Shown here: in pieces, positions 52,633 to 63,290 of the stretch
Layout: every line of letters begins with the position of its first letter
Position numbering within the stretch: position 1 is the first letter of the stretch
Assembly (NCBI GenBank): GCA_001566295.1
Contig: KQ964255.1
Location: 124,001 to 188,000, forward strand
Direction: 5' to 3'
Length of the DNA: 64,000 nucleotides
Source of the DNA: Microdochium bolleyi
Lineage: Eukaryota > Ascomycota > Sordariomycetes > Xylariales > Microdochiaceae
Notes under the pieces: model-generated
Database searches by the model: none
Told to the model about the DNA's origin: nothing
The model's input: the letters and a program-made list of their open reading frames with translations, nothing else
Program-made: the position numbers and the translations under genes

Positions 52633-52725
52633 TATTATCCGCTGCAACTTTTCCCTTTATCCTAGTAACATTTACCGGTTCTCGACACATCCCCCATCCC
52701 GATCGTACTGCCGTGCTGTCCCACT

Positions 52726-53376
52726 TCAGAACTTGCCGGCCGTGAAGTCATACACGTGCACCTTGTCCACCAGCTCCGCGAGGCCCTCCTTGAACGCGAC
52801 GTGCGCCGGATCTGTGTCGAGGTAGTAGTCCCTGTCTGCCTCGTTGGCGAACTCAAAGACAAAGGGGTGTGTCATCCCTTGCTGTAATTGCGTGGAGGGC
52901 GGGTTAGCGGAAATACCCACGATTCTGCCATTTCCGAGAACACACAAAAAGAACGCCTGAGAAGCGTAAGCAGGGCTCCAGGAGCAAAACCCCATGATCT
53001 ACGGTGTTCTTTCTGAAAGTACAAGGGATAGTAGTGTAGGAAAGAGCTTGCCTGCAGCCCCTCGGGGCTATTCTCGAGTCCTCCGCCGTGGACCTTGATG
53101 TAGTTTGTCCCGCTCGTCGGGTGCACGCACTGCGTGCCGAGGGAGAGCATGCTTTCACATGCCTGTTATCAGCTGTCGTCAGCGCTCTCGCATGCCACCG
53201 CTACACCGTTGGGTCCTCACTCATCGAATCATCGTCATATCCTTGAACAGACATGAAGGGTGGATGCGGAGAAGATGGGGGGGGGGGGGGCATGGCTACA
53301 GGGGACATACGGCCTTCACCTCGTCCTCGGGCACGAGCGCCTTGAACTTGAAGACAACTATGTGGAAGACGCCCAT
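52726..53376 (-). CDS. Dabb (stress-responsive A/B barrel) domain protein
   Basis: Three exons, 53376-53311, 53162-53052 and 52881-52726, 110 aa, the normal size for a single ferredoxin-like Dabb domain. Start MGVFHIVVFKFKALVPEDEV is a typical first strand. The second exon gives HPTSGTNYIKVHGGGLENSP and the third GMTHPFVFEFANEADRDYYL, then DPAHVAFKEGLAEL. The first intron (53310-53163) contains the 14-nt G run of the + strand. The second intron (53051-52882) begins with GC instead of GT (CTGCAG|GCAAGC) and ends TTACAG. Dabb proteins form dimers and include stress proteins and small polyketide cyclases; the substrate is unknown. Confidence 0.85.
53277..53290. repeat. 14-nt poly(G) run
   Basis: Uninterrupted G run on the + strand, inside the first intron of the Dabb gene. 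Confidence 0.9.
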
Positions 53377-54559
53377 GGTTACGCGCAAGGACTGTCGGGT
53401 TGGTGTCAGGGTTCGTGGGGATTCGATGGGCGCCGGGTTCACTCCGGAAAAGTGTTGCTTTGAGCAAACGCCTTGGACGATCTGGTTTTGCGATGCTGAA
53501 CTATTTACGCTAGTTACCCCTCACCTGTGGTCCAGCTGCATGACTACGCTAATGTGCGTCACCATGATGTGCGCCGCTCTTCCTCCGATACTGCTCTCTC
53601 GCTGCCACATAGAATCTGCAAACCTGAGGATACTTACTGGGGACATATGATATGGTCCTTCACTTTTGCAGTCGTTGGTGTGCGCACGCCATGACTTGCA
53701 TCCCATCGAGCCGGCAGGGTTGTGACGAGCTCCCTCCTAGGATGGGGGTGCTGGACTATAGTGCTTGAAGCGGAGGTATAATCAGCGCAACGACAAGATG
53801 GTGCAAGTGTATATTAGGCGATTATATTAGGATCACGGTAGTTTTCAGCACCACGCTGTTGAGCCGTAGCCCGGGAACTGGTAATTGCTGGTGCCATCTT
53901 GGAACAGAAAGTCTTGCAAACAGGTACGCCCAGTGCCAATTTTGACGAAACAGACGATGGGTTGACAGTGGATGGTACTTGTAAAAAAAGCATCAATATC
54001 TGGGCGTGCAATAATCAGATCGTTCCCGAGCATAAAAATCAATTATTCTATCTTTCGTGTATTGTACAGGACGTTGCTAGTGGCTTGTCAACGACTCTTT
54101 AGCTGCTGTGGATGGTGCAAGCCAGTCACACAGTGACACTGCCCCACACTCAACCAGCCAACTCCCACCGAGCACTCGGCTGTCTTCGGGTGTCTCTTGA
54201 GTTGAACACCGTTCAGTGTTACAGGAGCATAAAGCGTGACTGACAGTACCAGGTGAACAAAGGGGGATCTAAATGTTACCTTGGTCCCAGGAAAGTCGAA
54301 TGCTGTGTCGAGCTGCCACCCACAGCAATCTGATGCCGGTCTTCGGATGATTCCCTGACTCATGCCGCTGGGCATCAAACACCGCCTGTACCCTGCCGCC
54401 AATCACGCAATTCACGGCTTTGGAACCTACAAGACTGATACCTCGCCCGCCGTCCACAATCCTGGCAGCAAATCGTACCCCTGATCTTTGGACAACAGCT
54501 CTGCGAGCCGAAAACCCTTACAGGTGTTACCACAAGACCAAGCAACCTAACGAGCCACC
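53377..54559. other. intergenic region upstream of the acetyltransferase
   Basis: About 1.2 kb of divergent promoter sequence for the Dabb and GNAT genes; lower GC, no gene recognised. Confidence 0.45.
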
Positions 54560-55387
54560 ATGACAACCCTATTCCCAAACACACCCCTCGGTCCACCCCT
54601 CGCGGACCCGGCCCCAGCTCGCCCACCGGCGCGCGAGACGGTGCTGCACGGCGCGCACGTCGCCCTGGAGCCGCTCGACCCCGAGAAGCACGCGGCGAGC
54701 CTGTACAAGACCATGTGCGAGCTCCCCGAGCGGGTGGCCACGGAGCGCGGCGACCCGCCGGGCACGGCGTGGCCCGGGTGGGCGTATCTGCCCACGGGCC
54801 CCTTCGCCAGCGAGGCCGAGCTCACGCGGCAGATCCGCGAGTACAGCCAGACCAGCGACCCGTTATTTTACGCGGTGGTGACGAAGCGGGACATTGCCAC
54901 GACGACGACGGCGACGACGCCAGCAGGCTCGGCGGTCGGCTGGATCTCGTTCCTCAGCATCGCGACCGCCCACCAGAGCATCGAGATCGGGCACGTCGGG
55001 TTCTCCCCTGTCCTGCAGCGCACGGTGGCCGCGACGGAGACGTTCTACCTCATGATCCGGCACGCGTTTGAGGACCTGGGGAACCGCCGCGTGGAGTGGA
55101 AGTGTGACAGCCTGAACGGGCCGAGCAGGCGCGCTGCGGAGCGGCTCGGGTTCCAGTCCGAGGGAGTCTTCCGGAAGCACCGCATAGTGAGGGGCCGGAA
55201 TCGGGACACGGCGTGGTTTTCGATTATGGATGAGGAGTGGTACGGTGGTGGAAACGGAGAGGGCGTCGTCGGGTTGAAGGCCGGGTTTGAGGCGTGGTTG
55301 AAGGAGGAGAATTTCGACGAGAACGGATTGCAGAAGAAGACTCTGGAGCAGGTGCAGACTGATGTGGCAGGAGGTGGCTCTGGTTAG
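54560..55387 (+). CDS. GNAT-family N-acetyltransferase (RimJ/RimL type)
   Basis: Intronless, 275 aa, ATG in CCACCATGAC context. The fold begins at GAHVALEPLDPEKHAASLYK (about 31-50), and the acetyl-CoA binding core is HVGFSPVLQRTVAATETFYL with the following helix. The RRVEWKCDSLNGPSRRAAER segment, then LGFQSEGVFRKH, is the usual end of Acetyltransf_3 members. Such proteins acetylate alpha-amino groups of proteins, amino acids or small molecules; the acceptor is unknown. A Thr-rich insert (TTTTATT, about residue 114) is local. The tail of about 45 residues is charged. No operon-like partner. Confidence 0.9.
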   Translation: MTTLFPNTPLGPPLADPAPARPPARETVLHGAHVALEPLDPEKHAASLYKTMCELPERVATERGDPPGTAWPGWAYLPTGPFASEAELTRQIREYSQTSDPLFYAVVTKRDIATTTTATTPAGSAVGWISFLSIATAHQSIEIGHVGFSPVLQRTVAATETFYLMIRHAFEDLGNRRVEWKCDSLNGPSRRAAERLGFQSEGVFRKHRIVRGRNRDTAWFSIMDEEWYGGGNGEGVVGLKAGFEAWLKEENFDENGLQKKTLEQVQTDVAGGGSG

Positions 55388-56023
55388 CCTCCATCGTGCT
55401 GTGGTAATGGAAATCGTCGGACATGAGTTACATTTAATAACCGTATCCTCCAGTGCCCATCATATATATGCCAAGCGCCAGCTCAAGCAAGTCGACCAAA
55501 ATCTTCAATTTCGCATCTACTTAATCTCCCTGCGAACCTTGTGTGGGTAGATAGATTGCATAACATACTGGGCACCTTGGTAATGTCATCTTTGACCCGG
55601 ATCAAGTTTGTCTGCGACGAGGCGGCCAGGCAACAAGTATAGTGCATCAACCCGGCTTGGCACATCCCGAAGGGTCTGTCGGCCCAAGTCGCACCTGTAT
55701 ACCCCCACCAGGCCACGTAACAAGCATTGTCTAGCCCCGGGTCTGAACTATTGATTCACACGACACGCTAGGAACATGACAAAAACCAAACTAAGTTTAC
55801 AGAAGCGGCCGTATCGGGCAGAGTATCAGACACGTTTGACGTCATCAGCGCCCTGCTCGAATTGAACATCTCCGGAGACCATCACGATGGGCAATGCACA
55901 TAGGAGGACACTGCCGGCCCTTGTGCAGAGATAATCGCGTCCCGGCTTTTTCCCAGTCAGTGCATTAATCCTCAGCGTTACTTCGGGGACGATCAAATCT
56001 GTCTTTTTCCGCCCAGGCACAAC
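55388..56023. promoter_or_regulatory. nitrate reductase upstream region
   Basis: 636 bp without a gene. HGATAR matches (possible AreA/NIT2 GATA-factor sites) occur at 55549-55554 (AGATAG) and 55929-55934 (AGATAA). A perfect 10-bp palindrome TCTCCGGAGA lies at 55869-55878, 146 bp before the ATG. It resembles but does not equal the NirA/NIT4 site consensus. Nitrogen-metabolite and nitrate control are expected for the family; site function is inference. Confidence 0.5.
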
Positions 56024-59000
56024 ATGCCGCAGATCCCTTGGGCCGTAAAGGTCCGCGAGCATCCCGGCTCCACGGCCGAGGAGATCTCCAACGAGCCGCA
56101 TTGGGACGCGACACACCCCCATCGGGTCGGGTTCAAGAACTCCCAGGACCGCGTAGCAGGCATCACACACGGCAGCGACGAGTATCAGCAGGAGATCGAG
56201 CAGGCCCGTGAGCAGGCCGAGGAGCTGCAGAAGCACGTCAAGCACGGCGATCTGGTCAATTTCCGAGATGTCGTCAGAAGCCAAAAGGTGTGTGCTTTCC
56301 AGACTGAACCCTTGGCTGTGGCCAGCAATCACATTCACAGAATGATAATCTGACCGAGTAAAAAGGACTTCCACTTGGAGCACCCAGAGAACAGGCCGGT
56401 CGGTTGGAGATATGTCCTCAACACGAGCGAGGACTGGGTCCAGAATCAGGAGGCGTGGCCAGCAAACCTAGCGAAGCAGAAGAAAGAACAGGAAGAGAAA
56501 GAGAAGACAGGATCTGAAGGAAAGGATGTCAAAGATAAAGGCACCGGCAAGGAAGAGCACGAGCGGGAAGCATCTGGCAGCAAGCACCATCCTGCATATG
56601 GTCGCAGCCCTGACACCCAGGCTGGATCTGAAACCGACCAACAAGATGATGACAACGACTCAGCATCCACTTCGTCTTCAGTTGAATCATCCGATCAGAA
56701 TAGCGCCACGAACAAGACGACCAAACTTACAGACAAGTACACACCACAAGAGATCTCACTTCTGCGCATGCTCCAGCTTGAGAAGGACTACATCTCCAAG
56801 CTCGAGCAGAACAACGGACAGCACGAGTCTCCCCAGAAGCGCCACCGCAGCGGCGTGGGCATCGACGAGAAGGACCAGTTCACGCCCGACAACTGGATTC
56901 CGCGGGACGGCACCCTCGTCCGGCTCACCGGCAAGCACCCTTTGAACGCCGAGGCGCCCCTGAGCGAGCTCTTCGACGCGGGAATCATCACGCCCAACGA
57001 GCTGCACTATGTGCGCAATCATGGCGCTGTGCCGCGGCTCATGTGGGAGTTCCACAAGCTCGACGTCAACGACGGCGGCCTCACGCTGTCCATGGACGCA
57101 CTCAAGAACGACTACCCCGCGATCAACATCCCCATCGCGCTCGCCTGCGACGGGAACCGCAGGAAGGAGCTCAACATGATCCGGCGCAGCAAAGGGTTCA
57201 ACTGGGGCGCTGGAGCCGTGAGCTGTGCGTACTGGAAGGGCGCGCTGCTCAGGGACGTCCTCGCCTCGGCGGGCCTCGACGAGGAGAAACTCCTCGCCGA
57301 TCGCGAGAAGCGGTACTGGGTCAACTTCGAGGGCGCCGACAGCCCGAGCGAGGGCAGATACGCGACGAGCATACCCTACGACTACGCGATCGACCCAGCC
57401 AACGACGTCATCCTGGCGTACGAGATGAACAACGTGCCCCTGCCCCCCGACCACGGATACCCGGTGCGCCTCATGATCCCCGGGTACGTCGGCGGGCGGT
57501 GCGTCAAGTGGCTGAGCCGGATCTGGATCACGGAGAAGGAGAACGAGTCGTACTACCACGTCTGGGACAACCGCGTGCTGCCCAGCTTCGTGACGTCCAA
57601 GGACGGCGAGTTCGCCGAGACGCTGTTCCGGCACCCGGACACGGCGTGCAACGAGCAGAACCTCAACTCGGCCATCGTGAAGCCCGCGCAGGGCGAGCGG
57701 ATCCCGCTGACGTCGGCGCGGCACGGGGCCAGCTACCGGATCGCAGGGTACGCGTATGATGGTGGCGGGCACAAGGTGCAGCGGGTGGAGGTCTCTCTCG
57801 ACGAGGGCGCGACGTGGCTGTACTGCATCCGCAAGTTCCCCGAGCGCCCGATCCGCCACGGCAACAAGTACTGGGCGTGGGTGCACTGGCATGTCGACGT
57901 CGAGGTGACGCACCTCGTACGCGCGCCGTCGATCGTGGTGCGCTGCTTCAACGTGTTCAAGAACACACAGCCCGAGAAGCCGTCGTGGAACATCATGGGC
58001 ATGATGAACAACTGCTGGTACAAGGTAACCCTGGAGGTCTCTGACAGTGCTGCTGACAACAGGAAGGGCGATTATGGTGGTGGTGAAAAAGACGTCGCTG
58101 CGATCCTGTGTCGGCATCCCGTCGAGCCCGGCACAGGCGAGGGCGGATGGATGAAGCCGAGTGTGGAGAACCAGATCGCCACGATCAAGCAGGAGGCCGG
58201 CACGCCGCAGAAGCAGTTCACGCGCGAGGAGGTCGAGAAGCACGACTCGGCGGACGACTGCTGGCTCGTCATCGACGGCAAGGTGTACGACGCGACGAGC
58301 GTGCTCGACTGGCATCCTGGTGGTAAAGCGGCCATCGCCTCCCATGCTGGGAAGGTGCATCAGCAGACGACGGACGAGTTTGCTAGTATTCATGACGACT
58401 ATGCTTACCAGAAGCTAAAAGGTGAGCTCAGTCACTTGACATGCGAAGGTTGTCACGTTTCTGCTTGTCCTTCATGGTGCTGACAATCCACAGAATGTGC
58501 CATTGGTACTCTGACCGACAAGGCTGTCGCCTTTGTGAAGCACACGGCCGAGCAAGCAGCCAAGGACGCAGCTGGAGACGCACCTTCCAAGGATGACCGC
58601 ATCTCCCTCAACAAGCACCGCTGGATCCCCGTGAAGCTGGTCCACCACGAGGACCTCTCACACGACACCCGACGATACACGTTCTCTCTTCCAGAAGGCC
58701 ACCCCCTGCTCGGCCTGGGCACATGCCAGCACGTCCAGATCGGGTTCCACCTCGAGGACAAGATGCTCATCCGGAGCTATACGCCGACAAAGCCACTGCT
58801 GCCCTCCTGGCCCAATGAGAAGGGTAGCCCACAGCCCGGTGCTGGAGATCTATCGGACGGCCAGGGAACGTTCGATCTGACGGTGAAAACCTACTTCCCC
58901 GACGAGACCCAGCCTGGCGGCGCGCTGAGCAACATCCTCGACTGTCTCCCGTTAGGCAGTGAGGTCGAGCTCAAGGGCCCCACCGGGGAGATTGAGTACC

Positions 59001-59558
59001 GCAGCGACGGCAGCTTTGTCATCGAGGGCCGGGAGCGGCACTTCAAGCGCGTCTCGCTCGTCCTCGGCGGGTCGGGCATCACGCCCGGCTATGCTCTTAT
59101 CGCGCGGATCCTGCTCGACAAGAGCGGCAGCGGCAAGAGCAGCGATCCGACCGAGCTGCGCGTGGTGGATGCAAACAAGACCGAGAGCGATATCCTGCTG
59201 CGGAATGAGCTCCATGAGCTCGAGACGAGCTCGGGCGGACAGCTGAAGATCACGTACGTCCTTAGTCACCCAGAAGATGAGGGGAGCTGGAAGGGTGAGA
59301 AGGGCCATGTCAATGAGGAGATCATCAAGATGGCCCTGTTCGAGCCGGCTAAAGACAGTGTGGTGTTCTTGTGTGGCCCGCCGGCAATGATTCAGAAGGC
59401 TGCGCTGCCGGCGCTCAAAAGTATGTTGTCTTTTCACAAGCCGAGGATTCTAGCCCTCGTCGATGTTATGCTGCATTCATGTCTATGTCCGAGATTGCTG
59501 ACTATATTTTGGCGCAGATTGGGGTTACGTTGAGGATGATAACATGTTTGGATTCTGA
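56024..59558 (+). CDS. assimilatory NAD(P)H-nitrate reductase
   Basis: Four exons, 56024-56287, 56366-58421, 58494-59420 and 59518-59558, 1095 aa. It reduces nitrate to nitrite in the cytosol. The family-typical start is IPWAVKVREHPGS. The molybdenum-cofactor domain has ACDGNRRKELNMI with Mo-ligand C349 and GFNWGAGAVSCAYWKG. The dimerisation domain has KPSWNIMGMMNNCWY. The cytochrome b5 domain has WHPGGKAAI with heme ligand H738, and H764 in SIHDDY. The FAD domain has RSYTP (R867), and the NAD(P)H domain has GGSGITPGYALIARIL (G965) and CGPPAMIQ (C1067). The last exon supplies the conserved end NWGYVEDDNMFGF. It is longer than usual fungal forms (roughly 860-985 aa), mainly because of a Lys/Glu/Ser-rich insert at about 125-210. 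No nitrite reductase or nitrate transporter lies within the window. Confidence 0.96.
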
Positions 59559-59763
59559 GAACTTGGCACACAAATATCAACCAGTCTTCCCAATGTCCAG
59601 AGAATGCTGGGTTTTCACTATTACCCGTTCGGGTTAATCTACCCTAGGGTAGGTATAATCCACTGTTAATTATGCTCGGCTGCATCACAACAGCGGACAA
59701 GTGAGAAGCGATGCATAGACACATGAGAAGCTTACCACATCATCGGTGTCCTCCTTCAGTGCC

Positions 59764-62520
59764 CTACACAAGCTGAATTCTCTGCATATCCGCCACGCCG
59801 AAATCTGGCTTCTCCGTTCTCAACCTTTCTGCTGTCTCCCCAAACATGAGACCAGGCACAAAACAGGGCCCGATATGGTTGGCCTGTCCCACGTTGCCAT
59901 TCGGTCGGAACAGGACCGGCAGGTTGCACCCCGGAACGATCCAGAGATCATCTCCCTCCTTCGCGTGCCGAGGTCCCCAGCCGATCATGCCGCCTCTGGT
60001 CCGCATCAGTCTGTACTGCGTCGCAGTCCCGAGCCAGGCGCGTTCTAGATCGATAAATGCGGGATAGTGGATTGGATCTAGCTTCTTCGCCTCAAGCGCA
60101 TAGAACTGTGCATCGATGTGAGATAGAGCATCTTCTTCCCAGTCTAGTCCGTCGTCCATGTTTAAAAAACGAAGGCGCATTTCGGTTGTTGTAGGAAAAC
60201 CCCAACGGTTGGCTGTGGTGGGTAAGTCGTCTTCCTCTGCTGTCGAGCCACTGTAGTCGTGCTCATCAGAGGATTCATATGGCGTCCCGGCGGACGGCGT
60301 CCTCGTCGGGGAGCTCTCTTCAGAGATAGCAGCCAGTATGTCGCTGTCGTGAGTATCTGCGCGCTCTTCGGTATCATTCTCAGAGCTCCAAGCAATGTCT
60401 CGTGTCTCGTTATCATCGGAGTCGCCGTCCTGACTAAATCCACTGGAGGATGATGCATCCGATACCGTTTCAGCATACTGAACCATGGCTCCAGGGCAGC
60501 CACATATACTGCAGGATTTTGTCTTCGTTGCCGGGCCATCGTACCCAAGCAGGCCTGTCAAAGAGAGGAATGCACTTGCGAACAAGGACCGTAGATGTGC
60601 TCTCTCAGCTTGAGAGGATGATGAGGACGGGCTATACTTGCTCAAACTTTTGTTCAACATGTGCAGCACCTGTTTTCCCCTCGTCGTATCTGGAAGAGGG
60701 CATGTCGTTTGCACAGGCTCTGGCTTGTAACGTGACTTGAGATCCACATCTGGGAATCCCGAGCAAGGCACGCAGCCATCATCGCCGTGTAGAAAAGGGG
60801 GAAAAATGTCCTCGTAGATTCGAAACCAAGCCCAACGGTCATTAATGGGACAAGGCCAGATGTCTGTGGCCAAGTCTAACGCGAGACCGTGAATCTCAAG
60901 GACAGAGCATAACGGGAAGTTGACAGAGAGTTGAGGTGGCAAACCGCGATCCGCATGGACTGGCGCTCGTGACAAGTCTTCGTGTCGAATGTGTGATAGC
61001 CGATCCCAGTTCGGAACCCATGAAGGCAGAAAGATACGGTGCGAATCGCACTCGTCGGTGTACTCACAATCACATGTGCCTCTGTGTTTAAAACATGGCC
61101 AGCGCCACCAGGAATGGCCAGCCCACGACAAGAACCCGAAATCACCCGCCGCAATCCAGAGGTCGCTCACAGCCTGGGTGAAGACTTGCTCGATCGAAAG
61201 CCCGTAGTCGGCTTGCCTGTTTCTGACTGGGCTGAGTGCCAACATGCAGAATATCTTGTCGCGGGGGTCTGATGCTTGTAGCATGTAAGTCTCGCAGATG
61301 CTCTGTCTCCAGGCCAGAATGGCAGACTCATCGTCAACAAGCTCTTGATGCCGTCCATTAGTATACCGAGCACGCAGCCGGCTAGCTCCATCAAGGTCAA
61401 TGTCCCGGCCTTGATTGACTATCAACAAGAGATTTTCCCATGTTGCGCGTCGTGTCTCCCTTGGCTTTGGCGTTTTCACAAGGATGGCCGCCCACTGTAT
61501 CAGTGTCATGAAGCTGGACATGGGCAAGCACCCATCACAGAACCAGAGCGACGCAAGCTGGGCGCAGCCTACTTCTTGACGGATCCAAGCACGCTGCCAA
61601 TATGCGCATTTCAACAACTGCCGGACCAGCTGCGGTACTCCATCCGTGCGATTCATGTCTTCGAGCGACCTCAGGAGCTTTTGTTTCCACTGCCCAAGAC
61701 TGGGCTTTACTGCACCCGGCAGTCCCCGTCTGTACTTCAGGAGAAGCTCGAGATGCTTGGTGATCGGAACTATGTTGGCGAGAGCGTCAAGATCTGCCCC
61801 TGTATAGTCGAAGTCCATGCCAAGCCACGAGATCATGCATTGTGCGTTTTGGTATATTCTGGCCATGACGGCCACTTGCTGGGACCGTTCTCTGTCGTCA
61901 GCCTGGTTGATACAGACTGCATCAATCCATAGTGGCAGCGTGAGCGGCACTGTCTCTGCGTCAGGCTCTGTGTCGTGGGCATCTGCACGGCGTCGTTCCA
62001 ACTGCTTGAAGAAAGCGAAGAGGTTTCTCGTGACTGGGAGTGCCTGGTCGTTGACAATGATGGTCCTGGGCCATTCTGGATCGCCCCAGACGTACGAAAG
62101 GGCGAGATAACTGCTACGGGCCTCGGCCAGCGGTTGTATCGTGAGGTGGCCTATGACCCGCCCGAAAGGAGAAAAGTGCACGTGTAGGAGGCGGATTTCC
62201 TGCCTTTCGGCGTTCAAGGGCTGGTAGATGCACATGGCTAGAGGCACTCTGGCAAGGCGCACGACACGAAGCCGGGCCCTGGTGATGTGGAGGGCAAGAG
62301 TCTGGTTCGCACCGGCAACGGCGGGGGGCTCGGCAGACCTTGTGTTTGCATGTGCACCCGGGCACATGCATGTTGGTTGCACCTTCAAAACCCCGTGTTG
62401 TTGGTTGGGCTCCATCGATGCCCGGGCAGACCCTCGTTGACACGGCACCGCAGAAGGGGGCATCCGGCTGGGTGACTTTGCTTCCGTAATGATAGTTGAA
62501 ACTTTGCCAAGAGGCAACAT
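59764..62520 (-). CDS. HET-domain (heterokaryon incompatibility) protein
   Basis: Single open frame of 918 aa; an internal Met at 62235 (residue 96) directly before IYQPLNAERQEIRLLHVH is the more likely start because family similarity begins there. The HET domain (about 138-330) has YLALSYVWGDPEW, LPLWIDAVCINQADDRERS and QVAVMARIYQNAQCMISWLG. A central region shared by HET proteins follows (ASDPRDKIFCMLALSP). The C-terminal third contains an acidic Ser/Asp/Glu-rich segment (about 670-790), then DLERAWLGTATQYRLMRTRGGMIGWGPRHAKEGD split over 855-890, the usual HET C-terminal motif. Role: non-self recognition and vegetative-incompatibility cell death is known for some family members; here only inferred. 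No introns are visible. No adjacent NLR or patatin-type partner is in the window. Confidence 0.9.
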   Translation of the reverse strand: MLPLGKVSTIITEAKSPSRMPPSAVPCQRGSARASMEPNQQHGVLKVQPTCMCPGAHANTRSAEPPAVAGANQTLALHITRARLRVVRLARVPLAMCIYQPLNAERQEIRLLHVHFSPFGRVIGHLTIQPLAEARSSYLALSYVWGDPEWPRTIIVNDQALPVTRNLFAFFKQLERRRADAHDTEPDAETVPLTLPLWIDAVCINQADDRERSQQVAVMARIYQNAQCMISWLGMDFDYTGADLDALANIVPITKHLELLLKYRRGLPGAVKPSLGQWKQKLLRSLEDMNRTDGVPQLVRQLLKCAYWQRAWIRQEVGCAQLASLWFCDGCLPMSSFMTLIQWAAILVKTPKPRETRRATWENLLLIVNQGRDIDLDGASRLRARYTNGRHQELVDDESAILAWRQSICETYMLQASDPRDKIFCMLALSPVRNRQADYGLSIEQVFTQAVSDLWIAAGDFGFLSWAGHSWWRWPCFKHRGTCDCEYTDECDSHRIFLPSWVPNWDRLSHIRHEDLSRAPVHADRGLPPQLSVNFPLCSVLEIHGLALDLATDIWPCPINDRWAWFRIYEDIFPPFLHGDDGCVPCSGFPDVDLKSRYKPEPVQTTCPLPDTTRGKQVLHMLNKSLSKYSPSSSSSQAERAHLRSLFASAFLSLTGLLGYDGPATKTKSCSICGCPGAMVQYAETVSDASSSSGFSQDGDSDDNETRDIAWSSENDTEERADTHDSDILAAISEESSPTRTPSAGTPYESSDEHDYSGSTAEEDDLPTTANRWGFPTTTEMRLRFLNMDDGLDWEEDALSHIDAQFYALEAKKLDPIHYPAFIDLERAWLGTATQYRLMRTRGGMIGWGPRHAKEGDDLWIVPGCNLPVLFRPNGNVGQANHIGPCFVPGLMFGETAERLRTEKPDFGVADMQRIQLV

Positions 62521-63290
62521 CTGGCTTGCTGGCAGTCCACCCGTGTGCAGATTGCTCAGCCCGGACTACGCGATTGTGCGTCTTTGCCAAGGATTATTGC
62601 CTTAGGAAATCACACGAGCTTTTCATGGTCTCTGGGCGGAACACTCCATCGTGTAAGGGAGACCTATGTACCTATCTAGGTAAGTACGCAGCAACGTGCT
62701 CATTCGACTTGCAACCTCATGGTTGTTGGTGTAGCTAGCTCGGGCTTCATCCCACAATCGTAGCTCCTCCCATTAGGGGGACAGATAATCACAAACTAAA
62801 TGGCCATGAGAATGTTTGGGATGCAGAGACTGCGGACTTGGCACAGATTCCCTGCCTCGAGAATCTTATCTCAGGCACCAGAGCTGAGCACCTGATCGCC
62901 CCGGTTCCGAGGTGTCAAGATATGCTGTGGGCTTGTTTCGTTTCTTTATTTGGGTAGTTCGGTGATCGCCTTGCATCATGAGAATGAACCACATCCCGCG
63001 CGGAACATCGCATGTCCTACAATAAAAGCCACAGGGCAAACAGAGGAGTGACTCATCAATGAGACTGGCTGTTCCTACGGCTGCTTGCCTTGGGCAATCG
63101 GTCTGGTCGGTTTCCAGAGCGACCAGTGCACGCAAGACCAGTGGCCACTGCCAGATCATTTCGCCGACGACACCACGCAAGGTCGGAAAGCCTGTAAGAA
63201 GCGTTCAATTGAAATTCTTCATCTGTGGCTCATGCATTGAGCACCGTCCTTCGCGCAACACCCCTCACGAAGACATGGGACACCGCAACA
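62521..63290. other. intergenic region
   Basis: About 0.77 kb between the divergent HET gene and the right-edge gene; mixed composition, nothing recognised. Confidence 0.4.

Noticed and set aside
56756..58393. 545-codon minus-strand open frame
   Set aside because: Antisense to the nitrate reductase molybdenum and b5 domains, which are unmistakable on the + strand.
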